A DNA stretch of 9,081 nt from an uncultured Holosporaceae bacterium (GTDB lineage Bacteria > Pseudomonadota > Alphaproteobacteria > CAISOG01). The stretch covers positions 1 through 9,081 of the forward strand of contig CAISOG010000097.1 of the NCBI GenBank assembly GCA_903887035.1, written 5' to 3'. This document shows positions 5,887 to 9,081 of this stretch, piece by piece (the stretch's first letter is position 1; each line of letters begins with the position of its first letter). A model generated the notes under the pieces. It was not told the origin of the DNA. It did not search any database and saw nothing but the letters and a program-made list of their open reading frames with translations. The translations under genes and the position numbers were made by a program.

Positions 5887-7896
5887 ATGGCCGCCATGAC
5901 TGCACCGCTTCCACCAACCCCCTTGCTTGACGCCACAGCGACGCCCGCCGATCTGCGCCGCCTGTCTTTGCCGCAGTTGGATCAGCTAGCGGGGGAGCTG
6001 CGCGCCGAAACTATCCGATTGGTCAGCCAGACTGGCGGTCATTTGGGTGCCAGCCTAGGGGTGGTGGAGCTGACGATTGCCCTGCACCATGTGTTCAACA
6101 CCCCGGAAGACCGTCTGATTTGGGACGTTGGCCATCAGGCCTATCCGCATAAGATTTTGACAGGCCGCCGTGATGCCATGCGAAACTTGCGACAGGCGGG
6201 CGGTGCTTCAGGCTTTACCAAGCGCAGTGAGAGCGCGTTTGATCCGTTCGGCACCGCCCACAGCTCCACCTCTATCTCCGCCGCGCTGGGAATGGCGGTT
6301 GGCCGTGATTTGCAGGGCAGCCAGCGGCAGGTGATTGCGGTAATCGGCGATGGCGCCCTGTCGGCTGGCATGGCCTATGAAGCCCTCAACAACGCGGGGG
6401 TGGCGGCGGGTATTGCCGATGCTGCGGCATCTACCGATTCATCCGCCCCCCCTTCAAGTCGTCACCCCAGCCGCCTGCTGGTCATCCTTAACGACAACAG
6501 CATTTCGATTGACCCCGCGGTGGGCGCGGTGTCCAGCTATCTGGCGCGGCTGGTAACCTCCAGCCCGATGCGCGGCGCGCACGACTTGGCCAAGCAGCTG
6601 GTACGTCGCCTACCCAATCCGTTGCGCAAATTGGCGGCTGAGGCCGAAGACCGCGTCGAAAAATTTCTCAGCGATGGCAATTTGTTTACCGCCCTCGGCT
6701 TTCACTACCTCGGCCCCGTTGATGGTCATCGCCTGGATCAGCTGGTAACGATTCTAAGCAACCTGCGGGAACAGCCTTTTGACCGCCCCGTCCTGCTGCA
6801 TGTCATCACCCAAAAGGGTAAGGGCTATCCGCCGGCTGAGGCCGCTGCCGACAAATATCACGGTGTCACCCCCTTTGATGTCGCAACAGGGGTTCAGCAA
6901 AAGCCTAAACCATCAGCGCCCAGCTATAGCCAGGTGTTTGGCGACACCCTGACCCAGCTGGCCGCCGATGACCCGCGGCTGGTAGCCATTACCGCCGCCA
7001 TGCCCAGCGGCACGGGGCTAACCCGCTTTGCCGCCCGCTATCCCACCCGCTGCTTTGACGTTGGCATCGCTGAGCAGCATGCGGTGACCTTTGCCGCCGG
7101 CCTGGCCTGCGAAGGGTTGCGCCCTTTTGTGGCGATCTACTCGACCTTTTTGCAGCGCGCCTATGACCAGATTATTCATGACGTTGCCTTGCAGAACTTG
7201 CCCGTGCGATTTTGCCTGGATCGGGCGGGTTTGGTCGGTGCGGACGGCGCCACCCATGCGGGCAGTTTCGACATCGCCTATCTCGGCTGCCTACCCAATA
7301 TGGTGCTGATGGCGCCCAGCGATGAGGCGGCGTTGGCGGCGATGCTGACCACCATGCAGCAATATGATGCGGGGCCAAGCGCGATTCGCTATCCACGCGG
7401 CGCTGGCACGGGTGTTGCCCTGCCCGCCATCCTCCAACCCTTAGCGATTGGCCGCGGGCGGGTGGTGCGTGAAGCAGCCGCCCGCTCAGCCCCCACAAAA
7501 GCCGCTTTGCTGTGCTACGGCACCCGCCTGGCCGACTGCCTTAGCGCGGCAGAGGTTCTGGAGCAGCAGCATGGCATCGGGGTAACGGTGGCCGATGCCC
7601 GCTTCGCCAAACCGCTGGATGAGACGCTGTTGCGGCAGCTGTTGCAGCATCATCAGCTGTTGATCACGGTGGAGGAGGGGTCGCAGGGCGGATTCGGCGC
7701 CCTAGTGCTGCACACCGCCCACCAACGCGGCTGGATGGATGGGGGTAAGCTAGGAACTCATACCCCCCCACGCCTGCGCACGCTGACCCTGCCCGACCGC
7801 TTTATCGATCATGCCAGCCAGGCTGAACAGCTGGCGGAGGCTGGCTTGGACAGCGCCAGTATCGTCGCGGCGGTGCGCCAAGCGCTGGGTGGTTAG
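5887..7896 (+). CDS. dxs: 1-deoxy-D-xylulose-5-phosphate synthase
   Basis: DXS condenses pyruvate with glyceraldehyde 3-phosphate to DXP and CO2, feeding isoprenoid, thiamine and pyridoxal synthesis. It is a cytoplasmic thiamine-diphosphate enzyme of transketolase type. From ATG 5887 it has 669 residues, slightly long. Landmarks are GGHLGASLGVVELT (50-63), WDVGHQAYPHKILTGRRD (79-96), GDGALSAGMAYEALNNAG (154-171), LLVILNDN (197-204), DKYHGV (322-327), DVGIAEQHAVTF (391-402, catalytic Glu396), RAYDQ (424-428) and AIRYPRG (499-505). Between NNAG and LLVILNDN there are 25 residues, against about 5 in E. coli, a low-complexity insertion in the cofactor motif. All other landmarks are intact, so it is probably active. 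ATG 5887 has GGGG 5 nt upstream (5878-5881); TTG 5860 and ATG 5899 are alternatives. It lacks an obvious downstream terminator. Confidence 0.96.
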   Translation: MAAMTAPLPPTPLLDATATPADLRRLSLPQLDQLAGELRAETIRLVSQTGGHLGASLGVVELTIALHHVFNTPEDRLIWDVGHQAYPHKILTGRRDAMRNLRQAGGASGFTKRSESAFDPFGTAHSSTSISAALGMAVGRDLQGSQRQVIAVIGDGALSAGMAYEALNNAGVAAGIADAAASTDSSAPPSSRHPSRLLVILNDNSISIDPAVGAVSSYLARLVTSSPMRGAHDLAKQLVRRLPNPLRKLAAEAEDRVEKFLSDGNLFTALGFHYLGPVDGHRLDQLVTILSNLREQPFDRPVLLHVITQKGKGYPPAEAAADKYHGVTPFDVATGVQQKPKPSAPSYSQVFGDTLTQLAADDPRLVAITAAMPSGTGLTRFAARYPTRCFDVGIAEQHAVTFAAGLACEGLRPFVAIYSTFLQRAYDQIIHDVALQNLPVRFCLDRAGLVGADGATHAGSFDIAYLGCLPNMVLMAPSDEAALAAMLTTMQQYDAGPSAIRYPRGAGTGVALPAILQPLAIGRGRVVREAAARSAPTKAALLCYGTRLADCLSAAEVLEQQHGIGVTVADARFAKPLDETLLRQLLQHHQLLITVEEGSQGGFGALVLHTAHQRGWMDGGKLGTHTPPRLRTLTLPDRFIDHASQAEQLAEAGLDSASIVAAVRQALGG

Positions 7897-7974
7897 AGGC
7901 CGCGACTGCCTCCCCCTTCCACATTTCTCTGATAACTCCGCCCCTGTCTTTTTCATGACCCCTCCCCCTGACCC

Positions 7975-7995
7975 CCTCCCGCAGGTGAAGGGAGG
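7975..7995 (+). repeat. Short inverted repeat CCTCCC/GGGAGG in the dxs-tyrS gap
   Basis: CCTCCC (7975-7980) and GGGAGG (7990-7995) form a 6-bp stem around a 9-nt loop. No T-run follows, so a simple intrinsic terminator is unlikely. A second pairing links ACCCCTC (7958-7964) with GAGGGGT (8029-8035), enclosing this hairpin. The polypyrimidine-then-polypurine layout is unlike the flanking genes and fits an intergenic palindromic element. Confidence 0.4.
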
Positions 7996-8049
7996 ATTAT
8001 TGGGCGCACCTATAAGAAAAAGGAGAGAGAGGGGTGACGCGGAAAAACA

Positions 8050-8093
8050 CTCCACCCCTGCGGGGGAGTCGGATCGCGCCAGCGATTCGGTGG
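8050..8093 (+). repeat. Two tandem hairpins, REP-like intergenic element, in the tyrS leader
   Basis: The first hairpin spans about 8050-8068 (CTCCaCCCCtgcGGGGGAG, with one bulged A). The second spans 8069-8090, where TCGGATCGC pairs with GCGATTCGG around the loop GCCA, nine pairs including two G-U if read as RNA. Outer bases CCACC (8052-8056) and GGTGG (8089-8093) can also pair, in competition with the first hairpin. C-rich/G-rich arms flanking a central GATCGC-type palindrome resemble dispersed palindromic repeats that I recall from alphaproteobacterial intergenic regions; whether this one is repeated in the genome cannot be seen here. It ends 60 nt before the tyrS start. The rest of the 7897-8152 gap shows no gene I can support. 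Confidence 0.45.
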
Positions 8094-8152
8094 GGGGTTG
8101 TAAAGCGGGATCACCGCTTGCTCAGCGCAGCAAAGTTTTGTTTACTAGTGGC

Positions 8153-9081
8153 ATGACCGATATACAGCTTCAATCCGAACTGCTGCGCGAACTGCACGGA
8201 CGCGGCCTGATTTATCAGACCACCGACCTGGCTGGGCTGGACGCTGCCCTGACCAGTGGGGTGGTGACGGGCTATATTGGCTTTGAACCAACTGCTAACA
8301 GCCTGCATATTGGCCATTTGGTGCAACTGATTCGCCTGCGCTGGCTGCAAAAACTAGGGCATCGCCCGATCCTGCTGGTGGGGGGGGCGACAGGCAAAAT
8401 TGGCGACCCGTCGGATAAAGATGAGGCACGCCCCTTTTTGACCCAGGAGCAGCTAGATTCTAACAAGGCCGCGCTTAAGCGGCAGGCTGGTCACTTTATG
8501 AATTTTGGAGACGGCCAGACTGAAGCCATATTGGTCGATAATGCTGATTGGCTGGATGCCATTGGCTATCTAGATTTTTTGCGCCAGGTGGGCAGCCATA
8601 TATCCGTGAATCGAATGCTTACAATGGATAGTGTTCGTCGCCGCCTAGATCGCGAGCAGAATCTCAGCTTTCTGGAATTCAACTATTCCCTGCTGCAAGG
8701 CTATGATTTCGTTGAGCTTTATGGCCGTTACGGCTGCCGACTGCAGATGGGCGGGAGTGAGCAGTGGAGCAATATTTTGACCGGGGTTGACCTGGTGCGC
8801 CGCCTGAAAAGCGCGGAGGTGTTTGGGATGACGGGCACGCTGTTGACCACGGCCAGCGGCGCGAAAATGGGAAAAACCGCTGGCAACGCGGTCTGGCTGG
8901 ACGCCACCAAAACGCCCGTGTTCGATTTTTGGCAGTATTGGCGCAATGTTGAGGATAGCGATGTCACCCGCTTTCTGAAAATTTTTACGGAACTGCCCCT
9001 GGCGGAGTTGCAGCGCTGGGATAGCGTGCAGGGGGCGGAGTTGAATGAGGGCAAAAAGCTGCTAGCGACGGAGGTGACCGC
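8153..9081 (+). CDS. tyrS: Tyrosyl-tRNA synthetase, 5' part (runs off the window)
   Basis: TyrRS charges tRNA-Tyr with tyrosine in the cytoplasm; it is a class I synthetase acting as a homodimer. The window holds the first 309 codons of an expected 400-430, with no stop. The catalytic domain shows IGFEPTANSLHIGHL (42-56, HIGH at 52-55), VGGATGKIGDPS (76-87), the tyrosine-site motif YSLLQGYD (178-185), QMGGSEQWSNI (198-208) and the KMSKS equivalent KMGKT (238-242), as in the KFGKT of E. coli TyrS. The anticodon-binding and S4-like C-terminal regions lie beyond the right edge. ATG 8153 was chosen because family similarity begins within a few residues of it, although no clear ribosome-binding site precedes it. 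The frame stays open upstream to an ATG at 7955, but that 66-codon stretch crosses the GC-rich hairpins and looks non-coding. A possible hairpin leader may influence expression. Confidence 0.95.
   Translation, partial: MTDIQLQSELLRELHGRGLIYQTTDLAGLDAALTSGVVTGYIGFEPTANSLHIGHLVQLIRLRWLQKLGHRPILLVGGATGKIGDPSDKDEARPFLTQEQLDSNKAALKRQAGHFMNFGDGQTEAILVDNADWLDAIGYLDFLRQVGSHISVNRMLTMDSVRRRLDREQNLSFLEFNYSLLQGYDFVELYGRYGCRLQMGGSEQWSNILTGVDLVRRLKSAEVFGMTGTLLTTASGAKMGKTAGNAVWLDATKTPVFDFWQYWRNVEDSDVTRFLKIFTELPLAELQRWDSVQGAELNEGKKLLATEVT

Noticed and set aside
7896..7912. GAGGC/GCCTC hairpin at the dxs stop codon as an intrinsic terminator
   Set aside because: The stem is only 5 bp and no T-run follows directly; the nearest T5 is about 35 nt further on.

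Overview
This 9.1 kb window reads as a stretch of ordinary chromosome from a fairly GC-rich bacterium, most likely an alphaproteobacterium. The assignment rests on the GuaB sequence (the N-terminal TFDDVLLAPAASNVLP and FESGMVVNPITI segments look alphaproteobacterial), on a plant/cyanobacterial-type dihydroxy-acid dehydratase ending in YADI, and on GC-rich tandem hairpins between genes. These are judgements from memory of the families, not database results. I see no tRNA, rRNA, CRISPR array, insertion sequence, integrase or phage gene.

Layout, left to right. (1) 1-86: a short AT-richer leader with repeated CTTTTAG/CTTAG words. (2) 87-1486: a two-gene polar amino-acid ABC transporter, permease then ATPase, separated by 2 nt. 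(3) 1487-1607: a 121-nt gap that carries the same bipartite motif as the leader at 1-86. (4) 1608-3335: ilvD, the third common step of valine/isoleucine synthesis. (5) 3377-4195: an unrecognised two-helix membrane protein with a Pro/Ser/Thr/Gln-rich tail, 41 nt after ilvD on the same strand. (6) 4207-5667, minus strand: guaB, IMP dehydrogenase, tail-to-tail with the membrane protein. (7) 5668-5886: a divergent intergenic region between guaB and dxs. (8) 5887-7896: dxs, the first enzyme of the non-mevalonate isoprenoid pathway, with an unusual insertion of about 20 residues inside its thiamine-diphosphate motif. (9) 7897-8152: an intergenic region rich in inverted repeats. (10) 8153 to the right edge: the first 309 codons of tyrS, tyrosyl-tRNA synthetase.

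The enzymes belong to separate housekeeping pathways (branched-chain amino acids, guanine nucleotides, isoprenoids, translation), so the window is not one functional cluster. The one functional link suggested by sequence is between the amino-acid transporter and ilvD. Both are preceded by the motif TTGATT(G/A)TTG, then 5-6 nt, then TAGGTCAAAC, which could be a shared operator or promoter element. I found no convincing new multi-gene system. The points most worth a second look are that shared motif, the DXS insertion, and the unidentified membrane protein behind ilvD.
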